NCBI RefSeq assembly: GCF_024206495.1
Contig: NZ_JAMBPQ010000002.1
Coordinates: 372,001 to 436,000 of the forward strand
Direction of reading: 5' to 3'
DNA: 64,000 nucleotides
Source: Paraburkholderia sp. CNPSo 3272
GTDB lineage: Bacteria > Pseudomonadota > Gammaproteobacteria > Burkholderiales > Burkholderiaceae
Part shown: positions 28,488-37,016 of the stretch, one piece after another
Layout of the letters: every line of letters starts with the position of its first letter
Position numbering within the stretch: the stretch's first letter is position 1
Notes under the pieces: model-generated
The model's database searches: none
What the model was told of the DNA's origin: nothing
The model's input: the letters and a program-made list of their open reading frames with translations, nothing else
Made by a program: the position numbers and the translations under genes

Positions 28488-29453
28488 ATGGCACTCCCCG
28501 CCGTCCTGCAAAACCTCTCGCTGCCCGTCGTGGGCTCGCCGATGTTCATCGTCAGCTATCCGGAGCTGGTGCTCGCGCAGTGCAAGGCGGGCATCGTCGG
28601 CTCGTTCCCGGCGCTCAACGCGCGCCCCGCCGAGGAACTGGGCGTCTGGCTCACGCAGATCCGGGAAGAACTCACCGCTTACAAGAACGCGAACCCCGAG
28701 GCCGTCATCGGGCCGATCGCCGTCAACCAGATCGTGCATCAGTCGAATGCGCGGCTCGAGCACGACGTGCGCGTGTGCGTCGAGCACCACGTGCCGATCT
28801 TCATCACGAGCCTGCGCGCGCCGCCGCGCGAACTGCTCGACGCCGTGCACAGCTATGGCGGCATCGTGCTGCACGACGTCATCAACCTGCGCCACGCCGC
28901 GAAGGCGCTCGAAGCGGGCGTGGACGGCTTGATCCTCGTGGCCGCGGGCGCAGGCGGCCATGCGGGCACAACTTCGCCGTTCGCGCTCGTGGGCGAAGTG
29001 CGGCGCATCTTCGACGGCCCGATCGTGCTGTCGGGCGCGATCGCCAACGGCGGCTCGATCCTGGCCGCCCAGGCCATGGGCGCGGACCTCGCCTACATGG
29101 GCACGCGCTTCATCGCGACGAAAGAGGCGCACGCCGTGGACGACTACAAGCACGCCATTCTCGAAGCGAAGGCCGCGGACATCGTCTACACGAACCTCTT
29201 CACGGGCGTGCACGGCAACTACATCCGCGAGAGCATCGTGAACGCCGGGCTCGATCCGGATGCGCTGCCCGAGTCGGACAAGTCGAAGATGGACTTCGGC
29301 GCGGGCACTTCGAAGGCGAAGGCCTGGAAAGACGTGTGGGGTGCGGGCCAGGCCGTCGGCCTGATGGACGACGTGCCCTCGGTAGCGGACCTCGTGGCGC
29401 GCCTGAAGCACGAGTATGAGGCGACGAAGGCGCGGCTGGGCGTGGCCCGCTGA
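28488..29453 (+). CDS. Nitronate monooxygenase (NPD family)
   Basis: This 321-residue FMN-dependent barrel enzyme oxidises alkyl nitronates (propionate-3-nitronate type) using O2. It has VVGSPMFIVSYPELVLAQCKAGIVGSFPALNAR at the FMN site, AAGAGGHAGTTSPF with the catalytic His, IVLSGAIANGGSILAAQAMGADLAYMGTRFIATKEA, and LFTGVHGNYIRESI. Length is typical of the class. GGAGACCTCCCC precedes the ATG. It is convergent with the LysR gene (20 bp between stops). Other members of the family act as 2-enoyl reductases, so substrate remains open. Confidence 0.9.
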   Translation: MALPAVLQNLSLPVVGSPMFIVSYPELVLAQCKAGIVGSFPALNARPAEELGVWLTQIREELTAYKNANPEAVIGPIAVNQIVHQSNARLEHDVRVCVEHHVPIFITSLRAPPRELLDAVHSYGGIVLHDVINLRHAAKALEAGVDGLILVAAGAGGHAGTTSPFALVGEVRRIFDGPIVLSGAIANGGSILAAQAMGADLAYMGTRFIATKEAHAVDDYKHAILEAKAADIVYTNLFTGVHGNYIRESIVNAGLDPDALPESDKSKMDFGAGTSKAKAWKDVWGAGQAVGLMDDVPSVADLVARLKHEYEATKARLGVAR

Positions 29454-29472
29454 ACGCTAGGCGCGCCCGGTT

Positions 29473-30447
29473 TCAGCGCCGGGTAGACGCAATACGGGCG
29501 GCGTCGGCATTGACCGCCGCCGCGCGGATCGCCTCCACGCCTGGCCACAGCGCGCGCTCCGAAAAACGCGCGGCCAGGAAATCGACGAACGAGCGCACCT
29601 TTGCAGAGAGATGGCGGCGGCTCGCGTACACGGCGTAGATCGGCAGTTCCCGCGGCGGCAGCGCGTCGACGAGCAGGGGCACGAGGCGCCCCTCGGCGAT
29701 ATCGTCGCCCACCACCTCGGTGCCGAGCATCGACAGCCCGCCGCCTTGCAGCACGACCACGCGCAGCGCTTCCAGGTGATTGACGATGAGGTTGCCGCCC
29801 GGCTTGGGCTTCATGCCGCCCGCGCCCTCCGCGAACGGCGCGAGTTCCTGAGCCGATGCCCCCGCGTACTGAACGAAGTTGTGCCGCGCGAGATCGGCCA
29901 CCGTTTTCGGCACGCCGTGGCGCCGCAGGTACTCGGGCGAGGCGCACAGCACGATGTGCGCGGTGGCGAGCGGCCGGGCGATCAGCGAAGACGACTTGAG
30001 CCCGGAAGGCGCGGCGCGGATCGCCACGTCGAAGCCCTCGTCGATCAGCTCGACCACGCGGTCGGACAACGTGATGTCGACGGTCACCTGCGGATGCCCG
30101 GCGGCGTAGTCGGCGACCGCGCCCATCACATGACGCAGCCCGAACGCCGTGAGCGACGACACGCGCAGCCGCCCCTGCGGCACCACGCTCGCCGCGCCCA
30201 CCGCCTGGCCGGCCTCGTCCAGTTCGGTGAGCGCCTGGGCCACGCGTTCGTAGTACTCGCGCCCCGCCTCGGTGGGCGCAACGCGGCGCGTGGTGCGGTT
30301 CAACAGGCGCGCACCGAGCTGCTGCTCCAGATGCATCACATGCTTGCTCGCCATCGCGGCGGACATGTTCATGCGTTCGGCCGCCGCGACGAAGCTGCCC
30401 GCCTCCACCACCTGGCGGAACACTTTCATGCTGACGAGGGTATCCAT
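29473..30447 (-). CDS. LysR-family transcriptional regulator
   Basis: This 324-residue regulator starts with the LysR winged HTH (MDTLVSMKVFRQVVEAGSFVAAAERMNMSAAMASKHVMHLEQQLGARLLNRTTRRVAPTEAG) followed by a substrate-binding effector domain (RLRVSSLTAFGLRHVMGAVADY, VDITLSDRVVELIDEGFDVAIRA). It belongs to the DsdC/CrgA-like subgroup that often acts on quinone or oxidative-stress genes. It is convergent with the nitronate monooxygenase gene, and its own 5' side faces the porin terminator, so no target can be named from position. Confidence 0.92.
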   Translation of the reverse strand: MDTLVSMKVFRQVVEAGSFVAAAERMNMSAAMASKHVMHLEQQLGARLLNRTTRRVAPTEAGREYYERVAQALTELDEAGQAVGAASVVPQGRLRVSSLTAFGLRHVMGAVADYAAGHPQVTVDITLSDRVVELIDEGFDVAIRAAPSGLKSSSLIARPLATAHIVLCASPEYLRRHGVPKTVADLARHNFVQYAGASAQELAPFAEGAGGMKPKPGGNLIVNHLEALRVVVLQGGGLSMLGTEVVGDDIAEGRLVPLLVDALPPRELPIYAVYASRRHLSAKVRSFVDFLAARFSERALWPGVEAIRAAAVNADAARIASTRR

Positions 30448-30559
30448 TGCGCGGCCTTCACTTCGAACATCAAAGAATGGGAATCAATCGGCGATATTTT
30501 CCTCGTTTTATCAAATGCGGGTGTTGAAACGCGCAGGCGCGCTTCATATCGGGCGGCCC

Positions 30560-30599
30560 AAAAAGCAAAAACCCCGCGCTGCACATAGCGCGGGGTTTT
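30560..30599 (-). terminator. Terminator of porin gene
   Basis: A 13-bp perfect stem (AAAACCCCGCGCT / AGCGCGGGGTTTT) with a 6-base loop is followed on the minus strand by T-rich sequence. It ends 15 bp after the porin stop codon. Confidence 0.9.
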
Positions 30600-30613
30600 G
30601 AAGGCTGCGCCGT

Positions 30614-31711
30614 TTAGAACTTCGCGCGCATGCCCACGCCGTAGGTCTGGCCGCTCGACATGTTGTCGAAGTGATCGTACATGTACGCGGCGTAGACGTC
30701 CGTGCGCTTGGAGAGCGGGTAGTCGTAGCCGATGGCCGCCGTCTGGCGCGTCTGGTTCAGACCGCCGCCGTCGCGCGAGTACGCATACGACGCCATCACC
30801 GTGCCCGGGCCGGCCGGGACCGTCACGCCGCCCTGGGCGGTGTTGACGTGCCAGCTGCCCACCTGCTGCCAGTTCGCCGTGTACATGTACTGGCCGAAGA
30901 ACTTGACGTACTGGAGGTCGTAGGAGAGGCCGACCTGCGCCACGCCCTGGCTCTTCAGGCCGATGATGGTCGTGTCGCCGCTCACGATGCTGCCGATGTC
31001 GCCCGGCGTGTTGTTGAAGTTCACGTACTGGTAGACCGCCGTGGCCGCGAACGGGCCATGGAAATACAGACCCTGCACGCTCCACTTCTTCGAGCCGTTC
31101 TGGCCGGCCTGGTTGCCGAACGCATACATGGCCGAACCCGAGAGGCCGTTGAAGTTAGGCGTCGAGTACTGCACGGCGTTGTTCCAGCCCGAGTCGCCCA
31201 CCACGCCCTGATCGGTCGTGTAGGTCGGGAACGTCGAGAGGCCGAGGTACACGTGGTACACCATCGGCGAGAAGGTGTACGAATCGATGAACGGGTTGAA
31301 GAGAATCGTCGAGACGAATAGCTGCGTCGTCAGGCGCCCCGCGGTGACCGTGCCGTACGGCGATTCGAGGCCGACGTACGCATTGCGCGCAAAGAACGTG
31401 TCGCCCGCGAAGCGGCCGTACTGACCGTTCTGCGCGCGGAAGAAGCTTTCCAGGGTGAAGATCGCCTTGAAGCCGCCGCCCAGATCTTCAGAGCCCTTCA
31501 TGCCCCAATACGACGTGGACATGCCCCCGCCACTCACGTTCCAGGCGGTCTGGCCGCCCGGGAATTTCGTCGCCCCGACCCATTCGTCGACCTGGCCGTA
31601 GAGCTGGACGCTCGACTGCGCAAACGCCGACGACGACGCGGCGGCAAGAACAGCGGCGAGCGCGCTCGCCTTCAGGGTAGTGCGCAGCGCGCGGCTGACC
31701 GTTGTATTCAT
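30614..31711 (-). CDS. Gram-negative trimeric porin (OmpC-like, porin_4)
   Basis: This 365-residue outer-membrane porin has a signal peptide (MNTTVSRALRTTLKASALAAVLAAASSSAFAQ) and begins SSVQLYGQVDEWVGATKF, the standard first strand of betaproteobacterial porins. It contains WGMKGSEDLGGGFKAIFTLES, FARNAYVGLESPYGTVTAGR and ends in GQTYGVGMRAKF, with C-terminal Phe as needed for BAM-dependent assembly. GGAGAACCC precedes the ATG at 31711; in-frame sequence upstream is non-coding. It forms 16-strand diffusion channels in related proteins. The 533-bp upstream region suggests elaborate regulation. Confidence 0.95.
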   Translation of the reverse strand: MNTTVSRALRTTLKASALAAVLAAASSSAFAQSSVQLYGQVDEWVGATKFPGGQTAWNVSGGGMSTSYWGMKGSEDLGGGFKAIFTLESFFRAQNGQYGRFAGDTFFARNAYVGLESPYGTVTAGRLTTQLFVSTILFNPFIDSYTFSPMVYHVYLGLSTFPTYTTDQGVVGDSGWNNAVQYSTPNFNGLSGSAMYAFGNQAGQNGSKKWSVQGLYFHGPFAATAVYQYVNFNNTPGDIGSIVSGDTTIIGLKSQGVAQVGLSYDLQYVKFFGQYMYTANWQQVGSWHVNTAQGGVTVPAGPGTVMASYAYSRDGGGLNQTRQTAAIGYDYPLSKRTDVYAAYMYDHFDNMSSGQTYGVGMRAKF

Positions 31712-32244
31712 GGGTTCTCCAGTCTTTGTCAAAAAAGGGTGTCGGGCGGCTGAGGCGCTCGCGCAAGGCTTTGTTTTTCGTCGTTCGCAGACGTGGCCGT
31801 TCTGGGCGGATCCATCTTTGCGGACCATTTTTATGGTCAAAAATAAACGGTGTTATTGCCGGTATATCGGGCGCATTAGTTTGCCGTCGATCGAACCGGC
31901 TTTTCCGCTGTCGACGCCGCTTTGCGTTGCGCTGCGTCACCATGAATCGCAGCGTGCCGGGCCGCGCCCAGCGGGCCGCTGCCGCACGCGCGGGGCTGCG
32001 AATGACGCGCCGCCGAAACGAAAGCGAGATTTGAGACGATAGGGTTCTGTGTGACGAGAGATTTCCAAAAAAGTGTGGTATCCACGCGTCAGTTTTCGCG
32101 GCGTGGACGAACGCACCTTGTTTTGGACGTGTTTCGGCGGCGCTAGCAGGTCAATGCCTGAAGCGAATCCCGAGGAGAATCAAAAGAAGAAAGCGGGAGA
32201 AAACGTGCGTGGGGAAGAAAGCGAAAGCGGCCGCGAGGCAGCGC
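31712..32244. other. Intergenic region upstream of porin
   Basis: No supported gene. The stretch 31800-31870 is AT-rich compared with its surroundings and on the minus strand contains TTGACC, a possible porin -35, but no good -10 at the right distance was found. The part near 32090-32244 is the 3' flank of the Gly-rich protein gene and shows no terminator. Confidence 0.4.
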
Positions 32245-32844
32245 TCAATTGCGGTAAGGCGAAGGCATGGGCGGACGCGGGACTTCGCCGCCGTTGCGCG
32301 GGAATGGCCGGTAGGTACCGCCGCGCTCCTCGTTGTAGCGGGCGACGTCTTCGCGGATCGAGCCCGCGCGCACCGGCGAGTCGGCCGGCGGATGCGGCAC
32401 CTGGCGCGATTCCGCGCTCACGGGCGTGATGGGATTGCCGCGATAGCCGCCGCCGTAGCCGCCGAACGGCGTGCCGTAGCTGTAGTCGCGATGGGGAGCC
32501 TGCTGCTGGACCTGGCCTTGCCACTGGTTCGGCGCGCGGTTGCCGCGGCGCTCATTGCGGCCGCCCTGGTCTGCCACGCGCATGGGCGAAGCGCCACCGG
32601 CGTAAGCGGTCGGGCCACGGCCGCGTTCAGGGCCGCCGCGGTAGCCGCCGCCCCACGCCATGCTGCCGCCGCGCGGCGCCGGCATCGAGTGCATGGCGGG
32701 CATCGCGGGCATGGAAGGCGCGCGCGCGAAGCCGCCGCCCCCGCCGTGCCCTGAAAAACCGGGCTGAGCATGGGCGAGCGCAACGAAGGCCGCTAATCCG
32801 GCCCCCAAGACCCACTGTCCCAGTTTTGACAACCCTGCGTGCAT
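32245..32844 (-). CDS. Exported Gly/Pro/Arg-rich protein of unknown function
   Basis: This 199-residue protein has a signal peptide with cleavage near AHA/QPG (residue 27), then a low-complexity mature part: a Gly run with Met-Pro-Ala repeats (SMPAMPAMHSMPAPRGG), Gly/Arg/Tyr-rich segments (YGGGYRG) and a more ordered C-terminal end (SIREDVARYNEERGGTYRPFPRNGGEVPRPP). No cysteine or catalytic motif is visible. Similar exported glycine-rich proteins occur in Burkholderia without known role. The start is uncertain because the ribosome-binding site is weak. Confidence 0.75.
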   Translation of the reverse strand: MHAGLSKLGQWVLGAGLAAFVALAHAQPGFSGHGGGGGFARAPSMPAMPAMHSMPAPRGGSMAWGGGYRGGPERGRGPTAYAGGASPMRVADQGGRNERRGNRAPNQWQGQVQQQAPHRDYSYGTPFGGYGGGYRGNPITPVSAESRQVPHPPADSPVRAGSIREDVARYNEERGGTYRPFPRNGGEVPRPPMPSPYRN

Positions 32845-33401
32845 TGTGACGTTTCACCTGCCCGACGTTCGCGCTTTGGCACACCCGCCAATCGGGCCAT
32901 GGCGGGCTAGTCCCCGGACGCTCGCCGCGCGAGCGCGTAACGATTGCCGCCACAACGGTCCGGGCGTCCTTTGACGGTAATTTATGGGCGTGCTGAAGGG
33001 GTGTCGAGCCAAAAGATGTTATGCCGCCCGAAGGGTTGTAACACCATGTTACTGCTGGGTTTTCTGGCTGCCGACGCGCCCAGCGAAGGCCGTTTGGCAA
33101 GGCTCTTGGGCACGGGTCAGCAGCGGTTCGTTTTATGCTTCAGTCATCTCTGAACATCTGAAGAATGCGCGGAGTCCTGACGACTTTTGCGGCTCGGGAA
33201 TACCCGTCGCGCGTTCAGGAGGAATCCCGCATAAAGCGAACAGGGATGCCGAGATACATGCGCGCCAATCATTAATCGATGCCTGAAATGAATTTGCTTT
33301 TTCAATCGGCTTGCGCCGACAATAGACTTTCCCATTCACCCGTTGCACGCACATCGATCCGCGCGCAGCCAGGCGCCCACGCGCGCACTTGAGATTGTCC
33401 G
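32845..33401. other. Intergenic region upstream of bile-acid-symporter-type gene
   Basis: This 557-bp spacer between divergent genes holds no supported gene. Near 33038-33052 there is a neat inverted repeat, GTAACA-CCA-TGTTAC, which could be an operator. GC content falls to near 50% from 33120 to 33330, suggestive of promoter DNA; no clear -35/-10 pair was identified. Confidence 0.4.
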
Positions 33402-34448
33402 ATGGCACGTCCCAAATTCCTGCCCGATAACTTCACCCTTTGCCTCGTCGGCACGGTGATTCTTGCGAGCCTGTTCCCGGTGCACGGCCAGGCCGCCACC
33501 GGTTTCAACTGGCTGACCAACGTGGCCGTCGGCCTGCTGTTCTTCCTGCACGGCGCCAAGCTCTCGCGCGAGGCGATCATCGCCGGTGCGACGCACTGGC
33601 GGCTGCACATCGTCGTGCTGCTCAGTACCTTCGTGCTGTTTCCGGCGCTGGGCCTCGCGCTCAAGCCCGTGCTTTCGCCGCTCGTCACCCCGGCGCTCTA
33701 CGCGGGCGTGCTGTTCCTCTGCACGCTTCCCTCCACTGTGCAGTCGTCTATCGCGTTCACCTCGATTGCGCGCGGCAACGTGCCCGCCGCCGTTTGCAGC
33801 GCTTCGGCGTCGAGCCTGATCGGCATCTTCGTCACGCCCGCCCTCGTGAGCCTGATCGTCACGAACCAGAGCGCGAGCGGCGGCTCGGCCTGGCACACCG
33901 TGTGGAACATCGTGCTGCAACTGCTCGTTCCGTTTGTGGCGGGCCAGCTGCTGCGCCCGGTGATCGGCCGCTGGATCGAGCGCAACAAGGGCGTGCTCAA
34001 GTTCGTCGATCAGGGGTCGATCCTGCTCGTGGTGTTCGGCGCGTTTTCCGAGGCCGTGAACGAAGGGCTCTGGCATCACATTCCGCTCACCGCGCTCGGC
34101 GGCCTGCTCGTCGTGAACGGCGTCCTGCTCGCGCTCGCGCTCGGCATCACGATGTTCACGAGCAAGAAGCTCGGCTTCTCGCGCGCGGATCAGATCACTA
34201 TCATTTTCTGCGGCTCGAAGAAGAGCCTCGCGGCCGGCGTGCCGATGGCGAAAGTCATCTTCGCCTCGAACGCCGTGGGTGCGGTCGTGCTGCCGCTCAT
34301 GCTGTTCCACCAGATCCAGCTCATGGTGTGCGCGGCGCTCGCCCAGCGCTGGGGCGAGCGCGGCATGAGCGCCGAGCGCGCCGCCAGCGCGGGCGACGAA
34401 TCGCGCGCCGGCGCGAATGAGCGCACTGCCGCCGCCGCACGGCGCTGA
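33402..34448 (+). CDS. Bile acid:sodium symporter-like transporter (SBF-like, YfeH type)
   Basis: This 348-residue integral membrane protein has about ten helices. Family marks are FLPDNFTLCLVGTVILASLFP, NVAVGLLFFLHGAKLSREAI, YAGVLFLCTLPSTVQSSIAFTSIARGNVPAAVCSASASSLIGIFVTP and FCGSKKSLAAGVPMAKVIF, the discontinuous-helix motifs around the sodium and substrate sites of BASS-fold proteins. The physiological substrate is unknown; the YfeH branch is not proven to move bile acids. A charged C-terminal tail follows the last helix. It is monocistronic. Confidence 0.9.
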   Translation: MARPKFLPDNFTLCLVGTVILASLFPVHGQAATGFNWLTNVAVGLLFFLHGAKLSREAIIAGATHWRLHIVVLLSTFVLFPALGLALKPVLSPLVTPALYAGVLFLCTLPSTVQSSIAFTSIARGNVPAAVCSASASSLIGIFVTPALVSLIVTNQSASGGSAWHTVWNIVLQLLVPFVAGQLLRPVIGRWIERNKGVLKFVDQGSILLVVFGAFSEAVNEGLWHHIPLTALGGLLVVNGVLLALALGITMFTSKKLGFSRADQITIIFCGSKKSLAAGVPMAKVIFASNAVGAVVLPLMLFHQIQLMVCAALAQRWGERGMSAERAASAGDESRAGANERTAAAARR

Positions 34449-34678
34449 GCATCGTTCAGTACGTCATTCGGCCCGGCGCGAGACCGCCGCCCCGCTGCAG
34501 CAAACGCCGCGGCTAGCGCCCGGCGTCTCACCCTCCCCCGCCAGCCTCCCCTCCCCGCGTCGCGCGCATGCGCCGGATGCCCAAAGAATGGGCTTCCCCG
34601 CGCTGTCACCAAAATTTCATTTAATTCATCCGATGATATGCCGTTAAGTTCATCGTCTTCGCCCGTTCCGGCCTGTCC

Positions 34679-36526
34679 ATGTCTGCTCCCGCGCCACTCC
34701 TGCACGCGGCGCCCGGCGTCGGGGCGCTGATCGCCCAGCGCCAGCTGCGCGCCGTCTTCCAGCCCATCGTCGATTTCGAGGGTGGCGCGATCGTCGGCTA
34801 CGAAGGCCTCATTCGCGGGCCGGCAGGCTCGCCGCTCGAAACGCCCGCCGCCCTCTTCGCGCGCGCCGGCGACGAACAGTGCACCGCCTCGCTCGAACGC
34901 GCCGCCGCCCGCACCTGCATCGAAACGTTCGCGAGGCTCAACTGCCCCGGCAAGCTATTCCTCAATTTCAGCGCCGACGCGCTGCGCCAGCTCACCGCCG
35001 ACGGCGACGCCGCGCTCGCCCTCTTCGACGGCCCGATCGACCCCACACGCGTCGTGATCGAGCTCACCGAACAAAGCGCCATCCACGACCTGCGCAATTT
35101 TTCGCCCGTCGTCGAGACGCTGCGCGCCGCAGGCGCCCAATTCGCGCTCGACGACTACGGCACGGCCAACGCGAGCCTCAACCTCTGGGTGCAGTTGCAG
35201 CCCGATGTCGTGAAGATCGACCGCTTCTTCATCCACGACATCGCCAACGACGCGCTCAAGTTCGAAGCCGTGCGCGCTGTGCAGCATTTCGCGCAGGCGA
35301 GCGGCACACGGCTCGTGGCGGAAGGCATCGAGAATGCGGCCGACCTGATCGTGCTGCGCGACATGGGCATCGACTGCGGCCAGGGCTTTTTCTTCGGCCG
35401 CCCCAACGTAGAGCCGCTGCGCGTGCTCACCCGCGAAGCGCGCGAGGCGATTCGCGCGGACCATATCGCCGTGTTCCCCGAGGCCACGCGCAGCGCCGCC
35501 ACGCAGCCCGCGGGCGGTGGCGCGCCGGCCAGCAAGATGCTCGTGCGCGCGCCTGCGCTGCCGCGCCAGGCGACCAACAACGACGTGCTCGAGCTGTTCA
35601 ACGGCCAACCCGACCTGCACGCGGTGGCCGTGGTGGAAGACGAAGCGCCCGTCGCGCTCATCAACCGGCGCGCGTTCATGGACCGCTATGCGCTGCCGTA
35701 TCACCGCGAGCTGTTCGGCAAGAAGGCCTGCCTGCAATTCGCCAACGCGCAGCCGGTGCTCATCGAGCAGTCGATGACGGTCGAGCAGATGGCGACGCTG
35801 CTCGTCAGCGACGACCAGCGCTATCTCGCCGATGGCTTCGTGATCACCGATAACGGCCGCTACGCCGGGCTCGGCACCGGCGAGAGCCTTGTGCGCGCCG
35901 TGACGGAGGTGCGCATCCAGGCGGCGCGCTACGCCAATCCGCTCACGTTCCTGCCGGGCAATATCCCCATCAGCTCGCATATCGAGCGTCTGCTGTCGCA
36001 CGACGCGGGCTTTCACGCGTGCTACGTCGACCTGAACCAGTTCAAGCCCTTCAACGATCAGTACGGCTACTGGCAGGGCGACGAGGTGCTCAAGTTCGCG
36101 GCGACGGTGCTCGCCGACGCCTGCGACCCCACGCGCGACTTCCTCGGCCACGTGGGCGGCGACGACTTCCTGATCCTGTTCCAGAGCGAGACGTGGCGCG
36201 AGCGCGCGCGCCAGGCGATCGATATGTTCAACGAAGGCGCGCAGCGCTTCTACGCACCGGGCGACCGCCTCGCAGGCGGCATTCACGGCGAGGATCGCCA
36301 CGGCAACGCCACCTTCTTCACCTTCGTGACGATGGCGATCGGCTGCGTGTACATCGCCCCGGGCGAGGGCGCGCAGCACAGCAGCGACGCCATCGCCTCG
36401 CTCGCGGCCCTGGCCAAGCGCCGCGCGAAGCAGGAAGCGAGCGGACTCGTCGTGATCCACGGCAGCGCGAGCGCCAACCTCGTGCCCGCGCTCACTTCGG
36501 CACCTGGCGAAGCCGGTTGGTCATAG
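34679..36526 (+). CDS. EAL - linker/CBS-like - GGDEF protein (c-di-GMP turnover)
   Basis: This 615-residue soluble protein has an N-terminal EAL domain with its active-site set: EGL at 42-44 (in YEGLIRG), Asn97, Glu128, DDYG at 158-161, Lys179, Glu215 and QGFFFGRP at 235-242. A CBS-like region follows at roughly 270-400, then a GGDEF domain with the variant GGDDF at 493-497. The EAL order-first layout plus an intact catalytic set points to phosphodiesterase activity, with the GGDEF possibly a GTP-binding regulator; GGDDF may still be active. No I-site RxxD at the usual position is visible. It is monocistronic with its own terminator. Confidence 0.92.
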   Translation: MSAPAPLLHAAPGVGALIAQRQLRAVFQPIVDFEGGAIVGYEGLIRGPAGSPLETPAALFARAGDEQCTASLERAAARTCIETFARLNCPGKLFLNFSADALRQLTADGDAALALFDGPIDPTRVVIELTEQSAIHDLRNFSPVVETLRAAGAQFALDDYGTANASLNLWVQLQPDVVKIDRFFIHDIANDALKFEAVRAVQHFAQASGTRLVAEGIENAADLIVLRDMGIDCGQGFFFGRPNVEPLRVLTREAREAIRADHIAVFPEATRSAATQPAGGGAPASKMLVRAPALPRQATNNDVLELFNGQPDLHAVAVVEDEAPVALINRRAFMDRYALPYHRELFGKKACLQFANAQPVLIEQSMTVEQMATLLVSDDQRYLADGFVITDNGRYAGLGTGESLVRAVTEVRIQAARYANPLTFLPGNIPISSHIERLLSHDAGFHACYVDLNQFKPFNDQYGYWQGDEVLKFAATVLADACDPTRDFLGHVGGDDFLILFQSETWRERARQAIDMFNEGAQRFYAPGDRLAGGIHGEDRHGNATFFTFVTMAIGCVYIAPGEGAQHSSDAIASLAALAKRRAKQEASGLVVIHGSASANLVPALTSAPGEAGWS

Positions 36527-36562
36527 CAGCCTGACTCAGCCTGCGGCAGCCCAGAACACGAA

Positions 36563-36605
36563 CGGGCCGGCCGCGCGGCGGGTGCCGCGCGCCGGCCCTT
36601 TTGCT
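36563..36605 (+). terminator. Terminator after EAL-GGDEF gene
   Basis: A long GC-rich hairpin (GGGCCGGC and GCGCGGC arms) with a GGGT loop is followed by five Ts. Confidence 0.85.
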
Positions 36606-36631
36606 TGCGTCGCTTTACGGCTGCGCCGTGG

Positions 36632-36787
36632 CTAGATCGTCCCCATCAAGACCAGTACGACGACCACGACGACGATGATGCCGAGCGTGCCCGACGGCGC
36701 GTAGCCCCATGAACGGCTATACGGCCACGCTGGGAACGCGCCAATGAGCAGCAGGATCAGAATGACCAGAAGCAGGGTGCCGAGCAT
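36632..36787 (-). CDS. DUF3309 small membrane protein
   Basis: This 51-residue protein reads MLGTLLLVILILLLIGAFPAWPYSRSWGYAPSG at first and then a second hydrophobic helix (GIIVVVVVVLVLMG). Two membrane helices joined by the short polar PAWPYSRSWGYAPSG loop are diagnostic of DUF3309. GGAGGCATC precedes the ATG. Function is unknown; many copies occur in proteobacteria, often upregulated under stress, which is general knowledge rather than something seen here. It is convergent with the EAL-GGDEF gene. Confidence 0.88.
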   Translation of the reverse strand: MLGTLLLVILILLLIGAFPAWPYSRSWGYAPSGTLGIIVVVVVVLVLMGTI

Positions 36788-36846
36788 GATGCCTCCGCAA
36801 GTCGAGTGATGGTGTCGGGGTTACCGCAACCGTCGTGCCTGCGCCC

Positions 36847-36867
36847 GTTTAGTACTTTTTACTAAAC
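36847..36867. promoter_or_regulatory. Palindromic operator candidate upstream of lacI-type and DUF3309 genes
   Basis: Perfect arms GTTTAGTA (36847-36854) and TACTAAAC (36860-36867) flank CTTTT. It sits 60 bp upstream of the DUF3309 ATG and 149 bp upstream of the LacI-family ATG, so it could serve either; LacI autoregulation is a natural guess. Confidence 0.4.
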
Positions 36868-37016
36868 ATGAACGTTTGCGTTTATTTCATTGTTTACTGG
36901 TATTTACCTGGAATTCGAAACCTGGAATGGGGGTTTTTTGCCAGGTTTTTACTATACAATCGCCGCACACCTGACCACACCCGGAACGCCCAACGCGCCA
37001 CCGCCAGCCAGGAATT

